A stretch of 64,000 nt of DNA, taken from NCBI RefSeq assembly GCF_021278965.1, contig NZ_CP065589.1:4779001-4843000 (forward strand), in the 5' to 3' direction. Positions within the stretch are counted from its first letter, which is position 1, and every line of letters begins with the position of its first letter. The DNA is from Chryseobacterium capnotolerans (GTDB taxonomy: Bacteria > Bacteroidota > Bacteroidia > Flavobacteriales > Weeksellaceae). The position numbers were made by a program, and so were the translations under genes. The notes below the pieces were generated by a model. The model was not told the origin of the DNA and made no database searches. It was given only the letters and a program-made list of their open reading frames with translations. Shown here one piece after another: positions 17,350 to 25,498 of the stretch.

Positions 17350-17676
17350 ATGAAATTTACAGACGATCAAATTGCAGACATTGGTGAAGAAATCATCAGC
17401 GTGCTAAAAACCGTATATGACCCCGAAATTCCGGTAGATATTTACGAATTAGGGTTAATTTATGATGTACAGATCTCCGATGATGCTGACGTAAAAATTA
17501 TAATGACCCTTACCACTCCAAACTGCCCCGTAGCAGAAACCCTTCCTCAGGAAGTAAAAGATAAAGTAGGAGAAGTAGAAAACGTAAAAAGTGTTGACTT
17601 AGAACTTACTTTTGAGCCGAGCTGGAATAAGGATATGATGAGTGAAGAAGCAAAATTTGAGCTGGGAATGCTATAA
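17350..17676 (+). CDS. SUF-associated Fe-S assembly protein (MIP18/DUF59 family)
   Basis: The 108-aa MIP18/PaaD-like protein acts in Fe-S cluster assembly or delivery alongside SUF components. The family signature VYDPEIPVDIYELGLIYDV is near the N-terminus and the conserved cysteine lies in MTLTTPNCPVAETLPQEV, followed by the VDLELTFEPSWNKDMMSEEA ending seen in SUF-operon versions. It starts 3 bp after the exonuclease gene, so the exonuclease may itself be expressed with Fe-S functions. No other suf genes are in the window. Confidence 0.88.
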   Translation: MKFTDDQIADIGEEIISVLKTVYDPEIPVDIYELGLIYDVQISDDADVKIIMTLTTPNCPVAETLPQEVKDKVGEVENVKSVDLELTFEPSWNKDMMSEEAKFELGML

Positions 17677-17726
17677 ACCTTATGCATTGCTTTGCAGATA
17701 AAATTAATATTATCCATTATTATTGA

Positions 17727-17879
17727 GTGATCACAGCCAAAAGAAAGCAACAAGCAGTGTTTCTTGCTTTCTTAGGAGTATATAGGCTTTATTTAGGATC
17801 TAAAATGCAGGCTCAGCCTCCTTTTATAACAGGAATAGGGTTTATCATTATTTCGCTGCCGCTACTGGATAAAAAGTAA
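17727..17879 (+). pseudogene. possible remnant of a TM2-domain membrane protein
   Basis: A short frame from GTG (50 codons) reads KRKQQAVFLAFLGVYRLYLG and ends with a hydrophobic segment before LLDKK. FLAFLG-RLYLG resembles the FLGxxGxHRFYLG core of TM2 proteins, but the second glycine-rich turn and full second helix are missing. It lies between the SUF gene and a terminator with no ATG. Probably a decayed gene; weak evidence. Confidence 0.25.
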
Positions 17880-17900
17880 TATAGAATTGAAAATATAAAA

Positions 17901-17928
17901 AGGATGTCATACTCTGACATCCTTTTTT
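17901..17928. terminator. bidirectional terminator before sseA
   Basis: A 9-bp perfect stem AGGATGTCA / TGACATCCT (17901-17909, 17915-17923) with a 5-nt loop is flanked by AAAA on the left and TTTTTT on the right. It can serve the plus-strand operon and the minus-strand sulfurtransferase. Confidence 0.85.
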
Positions 17929-17958
17929 GTATTGTTGAATCCTAAATTCAGAATATTT

Positions 17959-18795
17959 TTACACTTCTTTCGCTATTGTTTTCCCCTCTCTCCTGCTCCA
18001 TTCACTCCATGATCCCACATAAAGATTCGGGATTCTGAAACCGGCATGAGCTAGTGCTAAAATCGTATGACATGCCGTAACTCCTGAACCACAATGAATA
18101 ATCAGATTTTCAGGTTTATCTTTCAATAACTGAGTATATTTTTCTTTCAGCACTTCAGGACTCAGGAAGAGCCCATTTTCATCCAGATTTTCAGAAAAAG
18201 GAATATTTATAGCTCCCGGAATATGCCCGGCAACCAGATCAATAGGTTCAGATTCTCCTCTGTATCGATAAGCATCTCTTACATCAATTACAGTAGACGC
18301 ATTGTTTTTTAACTCATTTTCAACAACTTCCAGATTTGAAAGCGGAAGAGACCAATGTTCCTTTTTAATTAGTGGAGCCTTCTCAAACGCTTCTTCTCCT
18401 GACGAAAATTCCATAGTATTATTTTCTGCAGCCTGTATTCCGCCATCCAAAACCTGTACGTTTTCAAATCCAAAAGATCTTAGCATCCACCAGGCTCTGG
18501 CAGCAGCATTTGACCCATTTTTATCATCATAGACAACAATACGGGAATTTTCAGCAATCCCAAGATTGGACAGTGTTTCTGCAAATTTTTCCGCAGTCGG
18601 AAGCGGATGTCTTCCTCCAAAGGCTGCATTTTCTCCAATCTCAGCTAAATCTTTATCCAGATCAATAAATCTTGCTCCTGTAATGTGTTTTTCCAGATAG
18701 CTTTGCTTTGCATCTTTTCCTACTCTTGCATCAAGAATAGTAAGGTTGCTCTTAGAGAGGTTTTTTAATTCGGAAGATGAAATTATTGGAGACAT
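17959..18795 (-). CDS. sseA: 3-mercaptopyruvate/thiosulfate sulfurtransferase (tandem rhodanese)
   Basis: Cytoplasmic sulfur-transfer enzyme (278 aa) that moves sulfane sulfur from mercaptopyruvate or thiosulfate to an acceptor through a cysteine persulfide. An inactive N-terminal rhodanese domain (LTILDARVGKDAKQSY, ITGARFIDLDKDLA) is followed by the catalytic domain with VIDVRDAYRYRGE and the active loop IIHCGSGVTAC (Cys in CGSGVTA). CGSGVTA is the loop form of the mercaptopyruvate-type enzymes. The length is normal. Confidence 0.9.
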   Translation of the reverse strand: MSPIISSSELKNLSKSNLTILDARVGKDAKQSYLEKHITGARFIDLDKDLAEIGENAAFGGRHPLPTAEKFAETLSNLGIAENSRIVVYDDKNGSNAAARAWWMLRSFGFENVQVLDGGIQAAENNTMEFSSGEEAFEKAPLIKKEHWSLPLSNLEVVENELKNNASTVIDVRDAYRYRGESEPIDLVAGHIPGAINIPFSENLDENGLFLSPEVLKEKYTQLLKDKPENLIIHCGSGVTACHTILALAHAGFRIPNLYVGSWSEWSRREGKTIAKEV

Positions 18796-18814
18796 ATTGT
18801 TGAATTTTAGGTTA

Positions 18815-18985
18815 TTCTAATTAGGTTTTGGCTAAAGCCAATGGATTGATGGATATAGTAAAGCGGACTTTAGCCCGCTCCTATTTATATTTTTCTGATT
18901 TCACGCAGATCACACATATTTCGCAGATCCTAATTTTCTAGTTTTTATATGCGTAATTAGCTAAATCTGCGAGAGGTTTTAAATC
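18815..18985. repeat. degenerate intergenic repeats between sseA and the HMG-CoA lyase gene
   Basis: The gap holds GGCTAAAGCCAATGG with AGCGGACTTTAGCCCGCTCC, an imperfect palindromic unit, and then CACGCAGATCACACATATTT with AAATCTGCGAGAGG. From memory both resemble simple intergenic repeats frequent in Chryseobacterium genomes. No ORF is present. Confidence 0.4.
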
Positions 18986-18988
18986 ATT

Positions 18989-19837
18989 TTAAAAATGAAA
19001 AATATCCTTCGCTTTATTGTAAGAGCTTTCAAAGTTTAAAAGGTTCAACTTGTGATCTACTTTTTCAACGCTCATAAAGTTGATTACCTGCTCCGTAGGC
19101 ATATTTCCTACCAGGTCATCTTTAGCCATAGGGCATCCGCCAATTCCTTTGATAGCACTGTCGAACCTTCTGCAACCTTGGTCATAAGCCGCTTTCAGCT
19201 TTGAATAGGATTCTTCATAACGGTTATGAAAATGCCCTCCGAAATTAATTTCAGGATATTTTGACGGAATTTTCTCAAATAAAAGCGCAATGGTTTCAGG
19301 TGTTGCCACTCCTGTTGTATCAGAAAGCAGGATGTCTTTTACTCCGATATCTGAAAACCTCTGAGCCCACTGATCTACATCTTCCCACTTCCACATTTCA
19401 CCATACGGATTTCCAAAAGCCATTGAAAAATAGATATTTAACTGCTTTCCTTCACCCTTAACCAGTTCAAGCATTTTAATGATTTCATCAAAAGCTTCTT
19501 CCTGGCTTTTATTGGTATTCCTGTGCTGAAATGTTTCAGAAATAGAAAAAGGAAAGCCAATAATATCCACAGACCCATGTTTTAATGCTTTTTCAGCACC
19601 TCTATAGTTTCCGATAATCGCAGAAACCTTAGTCTTTGATCGGGATTTATCAATATTTTCAGCGACTTCATTGGAATCAGCCATCTGGGGAATTGCTTTT
19701 GGAGAAACAAAACTCAGACAGTCCAATACATCAAAACCAACATCCATTAAGGAGTTGATATAATCGATCTTTTTATCAGTAGGGATAAATTCTCCCCATC
19801 CCTGCATTGCATCTCTAGGACATTCGGTAAGAAACAT
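18989..19837 (-). CDS. hydroxymethylglutaryl-CoA lyase
   Basis: TIM-barrel enzyme (282 aa) that cleaves HMG-CoA to acetyl-CoA and acetoacetate in leucine catabolism. The opening LTECPRDAMQGWGEFIPT carries the conserved Arg-Asp pair. Metal and catalytic features are VGFDVLDCLSFVSPKAIPQM, GHFHNR (metal His pair) and the signature loop GIGGCPMAKDDLVGNMPTE with the catalytic cysteine. The length fits bacterial HMG-CoA lyases. It is monocistronic as far as can be seen; no methylcrotonyl-CoA carboxylase genes are adjacent. Confidence 0.9.
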   Translation of the reverse strand: MFLTECPRDAMQGWGEFIPTDKKIDYINSLMDVGFDVLDCLSFVSPKAIPQMADSNEVAENIDKSRSKTKVSAIIGNYRGAEKALKHGSVDIIGFPFSISETFQHRNTNKSQEEAFDEIIKMLELVKGEGKQLNIYFSMAFGNPYGEMWKWEDVDQWAQRFSDIGVKDILLSDTTGVATPETIALLFEKIPSKYPEINFGGHFHNRYEESYSKLKAAYDQGCRRFDSAIKGIGGCPMAKDDLVGNMPTEQVINFMSVEKVDHKLNLLNFESSYNKAKDIFHF

Positions 19838-20026
19838 TTTTACTTTTTGATTTTCTCAAATATAATAAAACTAAACTACTTAGTATACTGTACATACAAA
19901 TCTAACATTATTTTGATTTTCAAAGTTTTATATATGATTTATAATTTCGATAACTGATATTCACCTGCAAATAATGTATTCTGAGCATCAAATTTGCTAA
20001 CTTTGTTAAAATTTAGAATAAATCTG

Positions 20027-21273
20027 ATGAGTACAATAGAATTCAATCCTTTATGGAAAGAGAAATTACTGAACCGTTTTCTTAGTTATGTAAAAATATA
20101 TTCAACCAGTGATGCTGAGAGCGAAGCTACTCCTTCTACCGAGCGCCAGTGGGATATTGCCAATTACATTACTGAAGAATTGAAGACTATCGGTTTAGAA
20201 AATGTTTCAATTGATGAGCACGGTTATATTATGGGCTATGTTCCTTCTAACCTTGAAAATGATGACAGGCCTACGATTGGGTTCATTTCACACTATGATA
20301 CATCACCGGATTTCAGCGGGGAAAATGTAAAGCCTCAGGTTTGGGAAAATTATGATGGAAATGACCTTCTTTTGAACCAGGCTACAGGATTCACTTTATC
20401 TCCTTCAAGATTTGAAAGCTTAAAAAATATATCGGTCAGACGTTAATTACTACTGACGGAACTACCCTTCTTGGTGCTGATGATAAAGCAGGTTGTGCAG
20501 AAATTGTAACCGCTGCTGAATATCTTATCGCTCACCCTGAAATTAAACATGGAAGAATTGCTGTAGGATTTACTCCTGATGAGGAAATCGGAAGAGGTGC
20601 ACACAAGTTTGATGTTGCTAAATTCGGTGCTGAATGGGCTTACACAATGGATGGTGGAGAAGTTGGAGAACTTGAATACGAAAACTTTAACGCTGCCGGA
20701 GCGGTTGTAAAAATCCACGGATTAAGCGTACACCCAGGATATGCGTATGGTAAAATGATTAATGCCGCTTTATTAGCTGCTGAGTTCGCTCAAACATTGC
20801 CTGCTAACGAAACTCCTGCAACCACGAAAGGGTTTGATGGATTCTATCACTTAATGGACATTACTGCTGATATTTCTGAAGCGAAACTTCAATACATCAT
20901 CCGTGATCACGATGCTGATAAATTTGAAGCAAGAAAGAAATTCATGGAAGGAAAAGTGGCTGAATTCAACCAAAAACATGGTGAAGGAACTGCTGAAGTA
21001 GAAATCAAGGAGCAATACAGAAACATGAAGCAGCAATTTGAAGGTAAAATGCACATTGTAGATCTTGCCGCAAAAGCAATGACTGAAGCGGGCATTGAAC
21101 CTAAGATTAAAGCGATCAGAGGAGGTACAGACGGTGCTCAGCTTTCTTATATGGGACTTCCTTGTCCAAACATCTTCGCCGGAGGAATCAACTTCCATGG
21201 TCCTTACGAATATGTAGCCTTGGAAAGCATGGAGAAGGCTACAGAAGTGATTATTAATATTGTAAAAGCTTAA
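20027..21273 (+). pseudogene. pepT: peptidase T (tripeptidase), frameshifted as sequenced
   Basis: Di-zinc aminopeptidase of family M20B that releases N-terminal residues from tripeptides in the cytoplasm. MSTIEFNPLWKEKLLNRFLS is the better start (20027) than the upstream in-frame Met at 19994. Zinc and catalytic motifs are [58 protein letters not shown] and [19 protein letters not shown]. The break is in the A6 run 20422-20427; one more A gives [15 protein letters not shown] and about 415 aa, the usual length. The next gene follows by 4 bp. Confidence 0.88.
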
Positions 21274-21277
21274 TAAG

Positions 21278-21844
21278 ATGAAAAAACTCTTAGCATTAGC
21301 ATTCATCGTATCTTTTGCTTTCGGAAATGCTCAGGTATCCGCATTCCAGAAGGCTGATTCCAAATATGAAAGAAAAAAGGCATCATTGTATAATAAATAC
21401 CCTAAGCCCAATGATCTGAGAACTAAGCTAGAGTGGCTTCTTACGGAAGATAAAATAACATCTTATAAAAATGCTCTTGAGAAAATTTCTGAAGACGATA
21501 AGAAAGCCTTAGCCAATGACCCACCTGTCAAAACTAAACTGACTAAAGAGGCGGAATATGAGACTGGGAAAACAGCTTTTCAAAAATCATTGTATGATGC
21601 CGTTGATCTTGCTTTCTTAAACTATGCTTCGGATTCTTATAAAGCTACATTAAATTTTGTAGTAGATTCCAAGGGAAATCCTCTGGATGCTCAGGCCAAA
21701 GGAAATAATGATGATGTAAATGCATTTATTGAGGCTGCTTTTTATCGCATTAAAGATAAAGGCAAATGGAAACCTGCTGAAGTCAACGGAAAACCGGTAT
21801 CTTCTACAGTTTCTCTCCCATTAGCATTAAGTTTTAAAAAATAA
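21278..21844 (+). CDS. secreted protein with TonB C-terminal-like fold
   Basis: This 188-aa exported protein has the signal peptide MKKLLALAFIVSFAFGNAQ. The N-terminal half is charged and helical. The C-terminal half (about 125-186), KATLNFVVDSKGNPLDAQAKG and IKDKGKWKPAEVNGKPVSST then LPLALSF, follows the TonB C-terminal/energy-transducer pattern (strand, helix, WxPA-nGkPV, strand). It has no TM anchor or proline-rich linker, so it is not a classical TonB. It lies 4 bp after pepT but no functional link is evident. A shorter protein of similar design is at 33994. Confidence 0.7.
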   Translation: MKKLLALAFIVSFAFGNAQVSAFQKADSKYERKKASLYNKYPKPNDLRTKLEWLLTEDKITSYKNALEKISEDDKKALANDPPVKTKLTKEAEYETGKTAFQKSLYDAVDLAFLNYASDSYKATLNFVVDSKGNPLDAQAKGNNDDVNAFIEAAFYRIKDKGKWKPAEVNGKPVSSTVSLPLALSFKK

Positions 21845-21853
21845 TACAAACAA

Positions 21854-21882
21854 CCCGCTTTAATAGCGGGTTTTCTTTTTTC
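21854..21882 (+). terminator. rho-independent terminator
   Basis: CCCGCT / AGCGGG stem (21854-21859, 21865-21870) with a 5-nt loop is followed by TTTTCTTTTTT, 10 bp after the preceding stop codon. Confidence 0.85.
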
Positions 21883-22017
21883 AGTTTCATTAATATCATA
21901 AAGCAAAAACACAAATAGTATTGAAAATCACTATGTTAGAAACAATAATTTAACCTAATTGTTTTGTAGGCTTTAAATAATTCACCTAATTTAGATGAAA
22001 ACTTCAAATTACTGTGT

Positions 22018-23324
22018 ATGAAAATGAAATCTAACTCCTTCAAAATCAGCAGAAAATTTCATTTCTCTATTCTTTTTGCTATTTTCTGCGTGTTTCTTTT
22101 AACGTCTTGTTCTCAGGATGATCCGGTAGATCCTCCTGCTGAAAAAGCAACAGAATCCGTTGCACTGAAAACCTTAGGAAATCTAACCTTACAAAAAAAT
22201 GTGATTATTCTGAATGATGAATCTGTGAATGCAATTTCTTCTCATCATGAAGGAGCAATTACATTTAGCCGTATGACTCCACAAACAGACAGTATTTCGA
22301 CAGGAACTGTTGTTGTAGGTACAAAAATAGACGGCGATCAGGTGAATACCATCCTATCAAAAGTAACTTCCATTTCTAAGTCTAATAATGGATTTATCTT
22401 ACAAACTTCCAGTGCCAAACTTGAAGAATTCATTTATAGCGGAACCCTAAGCGGAGTCTATGATCCTTCAGATAAAGCACCGGTTAGCATCAATGGAAAA
22501 ATGGTTAATTATATTCCTGTAGAAGGATTGGTTTCAGGGAAATCAACAATAAAATTTTATCTATTGAATCCAAAAACTTTCAAAATCAAAAAATAGTTGA
22601 ATTTAACCGATTTAATTTTGATAAAACATTCTCATTTCCATTATCTTCAGCCGGAACATCCAGTGTAAATGTAAAAGGAGGTTTTACCCCTAAAATTGAT
22701 TATAATATTTCTTTCTCATGGGGCCATTTATCCGATTATTATGTGAACCTCATCATGGATGATATCAAACTTCAGAGCTCAGCAAGCATTTTAGGAAGTC
22801 TTGGTTACACAGCTAGCACAACAGATTATCTGAATATCCCTATTGTTCCTATTGTTTTAGGTCCTACCGGATTGATCTTAAGCCCAACTATATCTGCAGG
22901 ACCATTTCTGGGAGTACAAGCTACAGGAAAAGTACAAGGACAGCTTCTGGATCTTGAAGGTAATGCCAACTTCCTCGTAAGCAAAGCTCCGGCTCTGAAT
23001 ATCAGTCTCCAAAAGAAATCAGACCCTGCCATCACCGGATTGGAAGGAAACCTGTCTGCAGAGGTTGGCCTGGAAGCCAAAGGAGCTGTAGGACTCATGT
23101 TTGTTACTATACCTATTGCCAATTCAGGATTAAGAGGAAGAGCATCTGCTCTATCTTCATTAGATTTAACTCTTATCCCTGAAAGAAAAGGTATTTTTTC
23201 TGTAAAAGGCAGAATACAGGCAGATATGTTTTATGGTTTTGGAATTGCTCCATTCAGATATGAAGGCACTGTTCCACTATTTAAAAAAGAATATTTGCTG
23301 TATCAGAAGGACTTTACTTTTTAA
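22018..23324 (+). pseudogene. lipoprotein of unknown function (frameshifted as sequenced)
   Basis: No family recognised. It has a lipoprotein signal with lipobox LLTSCSQDD. The first half (VALKTLGNLTLQKNVIILND to LLNPKTFKIKK) ends at a stop created in the A6 run 22588-22593. One more A continues it as KIVEFNRFNFDKTFSFPLSS and restores about 435 aa. The second half is beta-rich and glycine-rich (GPTGLILSPTISAGPFLGVQ, EGNLSAEVGLEAKGAVG), compatible with a repetitive surface or barrel-like fold. It is probably one intact cell-envelope lipoprotein hit by a sequencing error. Confidence 0.7.
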
Positions 23325-23341
23325 AGAAAAATGATATTAGT

Positions 23342-23374
23342 AAGAAAGCTGCTCTATGAGCGGCTTTCTTTGTT
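23342..23374 (+). terminator. rho-independent terminator after the lipoprotein gene
   Basis: AAGAAAGC (23342-23349) pairs with GCTTTCTT (23363-23370), with an inner GCTC/GAGC stem, then a short T-rich tail. It lies 18 bp after the stop. Confidence 0.7.
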
Positions 23375-23482
23375 TAACAAAAAGCCCTACACACTGCTCA
23401 TTTACAATTATTTAGAACATTTTTATTATATTTACAAAGGATGTACAATCCTAAACTATAACATTAAATACCAGATTAAACT

Positions 23483-23728
23483 ATGAAAACAATGAAAAAA
23501 CTTTTGAGAAAAGACCTTTCAACAATTCTTGGTAACGGAATAGACAGTTGCCATATGGGAGGAGATTCTTATAATTGCCAGAACGACTGCCAGTGTGCCT
23601 GGGGAAAAGCCTGTGAAACATATGAAGACGGAAGCCCAGGGCAGTGTATTGCCGTTGGCGGCGGCGGTACTGGCGGCGGCACTGGCGGATGCACACCGCC
23701 TACAATTTGTGTGGAAGAACCTTATTAA
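23483..23728 (+). CDS. double-glycine-type leader peptide with Cys/Gly-rich core (bacteriocin-like)
   Basis: The 81-aa precursor-like peptide has the leader MKKLLRKDLSTILGNG (starting at Met4, 23492, or at the upstream Met), matching the L-x-x-I-x-G-x-G type leader of bacteriocin-like peptides common in Chryseobacterium. The core has eight cysteines: DSCHMGG, NCQNDCQCAWGKACE, QCIAVGG, then a GGGGTGGGTGG spacer and CTPPTICVEEPY. No modification enzyme or peptidase-ABC transporter is adjacent. A strong terminator follows. It could be an exported Cys-rich peptide or a RiPP precursor; mature product and target are unknown. Confidence 0.6.
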   Translation: MKTMKKLLRKDLSTILGNGIDSCHMGGDSYNCQNDCQCAWGKACETYEDGSPGQCIAVGGGGTGGGTGGCTPPTICVEEPY

Positions 23729-23738
23729 TAATACATAC

Positions 23739-23770
23739 AATCGGAAGTAATGATACTTCCGATTTTCTTT
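23739..23770 (+). terminator. rho-independent terminator after the leader-peptide gene
   Basis: A perfect 11-bp stem AATCGGAAGTA / TACTTCCGATT (23739-23749, 23754-23764) with a 4-nt loop is followed by TTCTTTTC, 10 bp after the stop. Confidence 0.85.
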
Positions 23771-23805
23771 TCATCTGAAAATAGATTTTTGTCATAGGAT
23801 CTCTA

Positions 23806-23881
23806 CCATTCATCAAATAAAATTCAGGTTCATCTTTCAGAGATGTTGTTTTGTACCAAATTCATTAAACAACAATCACTT
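23806..23881 (+). promoter_or_regulatory. promoter/operator, copy 1 of a duplicated 76-bp leader
   Basis: TACCATTCATCAAATAAA begins the block. A second GTTCATC half-site occurs 20 bp after the first TTCATC, and the -7-like box TTGTTTTG is at 23846-23853. The TTCATC to -7 spacing (37) and the -7 to ATG spacing (29) are identical to the copy at 24747-24822. A LytTR pair is encoded nearby at 25499-27275. Confidence 0.55.
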
Positions 23882-24646
23882 ATGAAAAAAACTATTTTTT
23901 CACTAGCCATTATCGCAACAAATTTTGTATTTGGCCAAATGAACCTTGAACACTCTTATACTTCTGACAGCAGCCATTGGGATGTTTATTCAGACAACAA
24001 CACGTCTCATTATCTGATTGGTAAAGGGAATAATACTTTTGATATTTATAATGCTAATCATACATTGTATAAAACACTAACACCCAATATTCCGAATAAC
24101 TACCTTTATATTCCCGAGCTGCTCAAAGAAAACTACCCCATTTCCAAACGTATTTTTAATACAGATGATCAATTAGAATTCATCCTAACGTTTATCAATA
24201 ATCAGAATGGGCAACGCTTAATGCTTATTATTAATGAAGATGGAAACATCATCAAGCAATTTGGAAATGATTATCATACGCTCTATCAGATTTTCCATGA
24301 TGCTGCATCTAATCAGAACAAATTTGTGATTTCAAAAAGCTCTGGAACGAATACCATTACAGAAGTATATGCGCTTCCTACGTCTACTCTAGCCACATTG
24401 GAGACTCAGACACAAAATAAAAATAAGCTTTCGGCCTTTCCCATTCCTGCAAACAAACTTCTGAATATTATGAATCCCGGAAACGGAGGAAACAATATTC
24501 AGGTCTATGATGCTTCCGGAAAATTGGTACTCCAGAAAAGTTTCACTTCAGGAGAGAAAAACATTTCCATTGATGTAGAATCTCTTAAGGCAGGAGTTTA
24601 CTTGTATAAAATAGGAGATCAAAACTCCAAGTTTATCAAGAACTAA
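23882..24646 (+). CDS. T9SS type A sorting-domain protein
   Basis: Exported protein of about 254 aa. The start at 23882 gives a clean signal peptide (MKKTIFSLAIIATNFVFGQ); the upstream in-frame Met at 23843 lies inside the promoter. The body (about 20-185) shows repeated beta-strand phrases (DNNTSHYLIGKGNNTFDIYN, LMLIINEDGNIIKQFGND) suggestive of a beta-propeller-like or repeat fold. The last 75 residues are a type IX secretion CTD: LSAFPIPANKLLNIMNPGNG, IQVYDASGKLVLQKSFTSGE, SLKAGVYLYKIGDQNSKFIKN. It should therefore be secreted across the outer membrane. The cargo function is unknown. Confidence 0.85.
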   Translation: MKKTIFSLAIIATNFVFGQMNLEHSYTSDSSHWDVYSDNNTSHYLIGKGNNTFDIYNANHTLYKTLTPNIPNNYLYIPELLKENYPISKRIFNTDDQLEFILTFINNQNGQRLMLIINEDGNIIKQFGNDYHTLYQIFHDAASNQNKFVISKSSGTNTITEVYALPTSTLATLETQTQNKNKLSAFPIPANKLLNIMNPGNGGNNIQVYDASGKLVLQKSFTSGEKNISIDVESLKAGVYLYKIGDQNSKFIKN

Positions 24647-24668
24647 CTCTTTTCTTCATCTTGGTTAC

Positions 24669-24698
24669 ATCCTGCTTCAATTGAAGTGGGATTTTTCT
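24669..24698 (+). terminator. probable rho-independent terminator
   Basis: ATCCTGCTTC (24669-24678) pairs with GAAGTGGGAT (24683-24692), with two internal mismatches, followed by TTTTCTTTT. Confidence 0.6.
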
Positions 24699-24746
24699 TT
24701 TAATAGGATCAAATGGCAATATCTACAGCTCGTCACTATCCGGTTA

Positions 24747-24822
24747 CCATTCATCAAATAAACTTTCATTCAGCCTGCCGGATTTGTTGTTTTGCATCAA
24801 ATTTCTAACAATAATTAAAATT
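24747..24822 (+). promoter_or_regulatory. promoter/operator, copy 2 of a duplicated 76-bp leader
   Basis: It starts with TACCATTCATCAAATAAA like copy 1, has a degenerate second half-site (CATTCAGC) 19 bp on, and the same TTGTTTTG box at 24787-24794 followed by CATCAAATTT. Spacings to the -7 box and ATG equal those of copy 1. Confidence 0.55.
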
Positions 24823-25419
24823 ATGAAACAACAGTTTTTAGCATTCAGCTCTTTGTTATTATGCATCACGTGCTCTATGGACACCCAGGCTCAACAAACA
24901 CCGGCTCTTCACCTCGGAATTAAGGGTGGAGCAAATTTTACAAAAACCTCAACGGAGTCTTCTTCCTTGGAAGGGAAATACGGTTTCGGCTATCAGGCAG
25001 GGGCAATGGCAAGATTCGATATTGGAAGCCTGTATGTACAAGGAGAAGCTTTATTCAACAAAAGAAAAACATCTTACGAAGCAAAAGACAAAGGATCTGC
25101 AAAGCTAACATGGAACTCCATTGATATTCCTGTAGTGTTAGGATATAAATTTGTTAAAACTGATGATTTTAATGTAAGAGCATTTGCTGGTGGCGTGTAC
25201 AGTTTTGCTTTTAACAACAAGTTATCGGTTTCTGAATCACTTCAGGAAGGTTTTAACAAGTTTGATAAGTCCAATATCGGAATTACAGGAGGAATAGGTG
25301 TAGATTATAAAAATTTCACAGTAGACCTCAGGTATGAACATGGATTATCCAACATCAGTAAGGAGTTTAAATCCAAACCCCACAGCTTTAGCCTTGGAAT
25401 AGGTTATTTCTTATTCTAA
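24823..25419 (+). CDS. porin-family outer-membrane beta-barrel protein
   Basis: Small barrel (198 aa from 24823) like the one at 2595. It has signal peptide MKQQFLAFSSLLLCITCSMD ending TQAQ; the LLCITC segment could be read as a weak lipobox but an AQ cleavage is more usual here. The barrel body is LHLGIKGGANFTKTS, YQAGAMARFDIGSLYVQGEA, TWNSIDIPVVLGYKF, VRAFAGGVYSFAFNN and ITGGIGVDYKNFTVDLRYEH, ending SFSLGIGYFLF. The shared promoter with the T9SS gene and the adjacent LytS/LytTR pair suggest that all are one regulatory unit. Confidence 0.85.
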   Translation: MKQQFLAFSSLLLCITCSMDTQAQQTPALHLGIKGGANFTKTSTESSSLEGKYGFGYQAGAMARFDIGSLYVQGEALFNKRKTSYEAKDKGSAKLTWNSIDIPVVLGYKFVKTDDFNVRAFAGGVYSFAFNNKLSVSESLQEGFNKFDKSNIGITGGIGVDYKNFTVDLRYEHGLSNISKEFKSKPHSFSLGIGYFLF

Positions 25420-25440
25420 AAACTTCAATTATCTTTGACC

Positions 25441-25478
25441 AATTAGAAACTGTGAACCTGCAGTTTCTAATTTTTTGT
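25441..25478 (+). terminator. rho-independent terminator before the LytS gene
   Basis: A perfect 12-bp stem AATTAGAAACTG / CAGTTTCTAATT (25441-25452, 25461-25472) with an 8-nt loop is followed by TTTTG, so the barrel and kinase genes are probably separate transcripts. Confidence 0.85.
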
Positions 25479-25498
25479 AACCTCTCTTCAGACCACCC

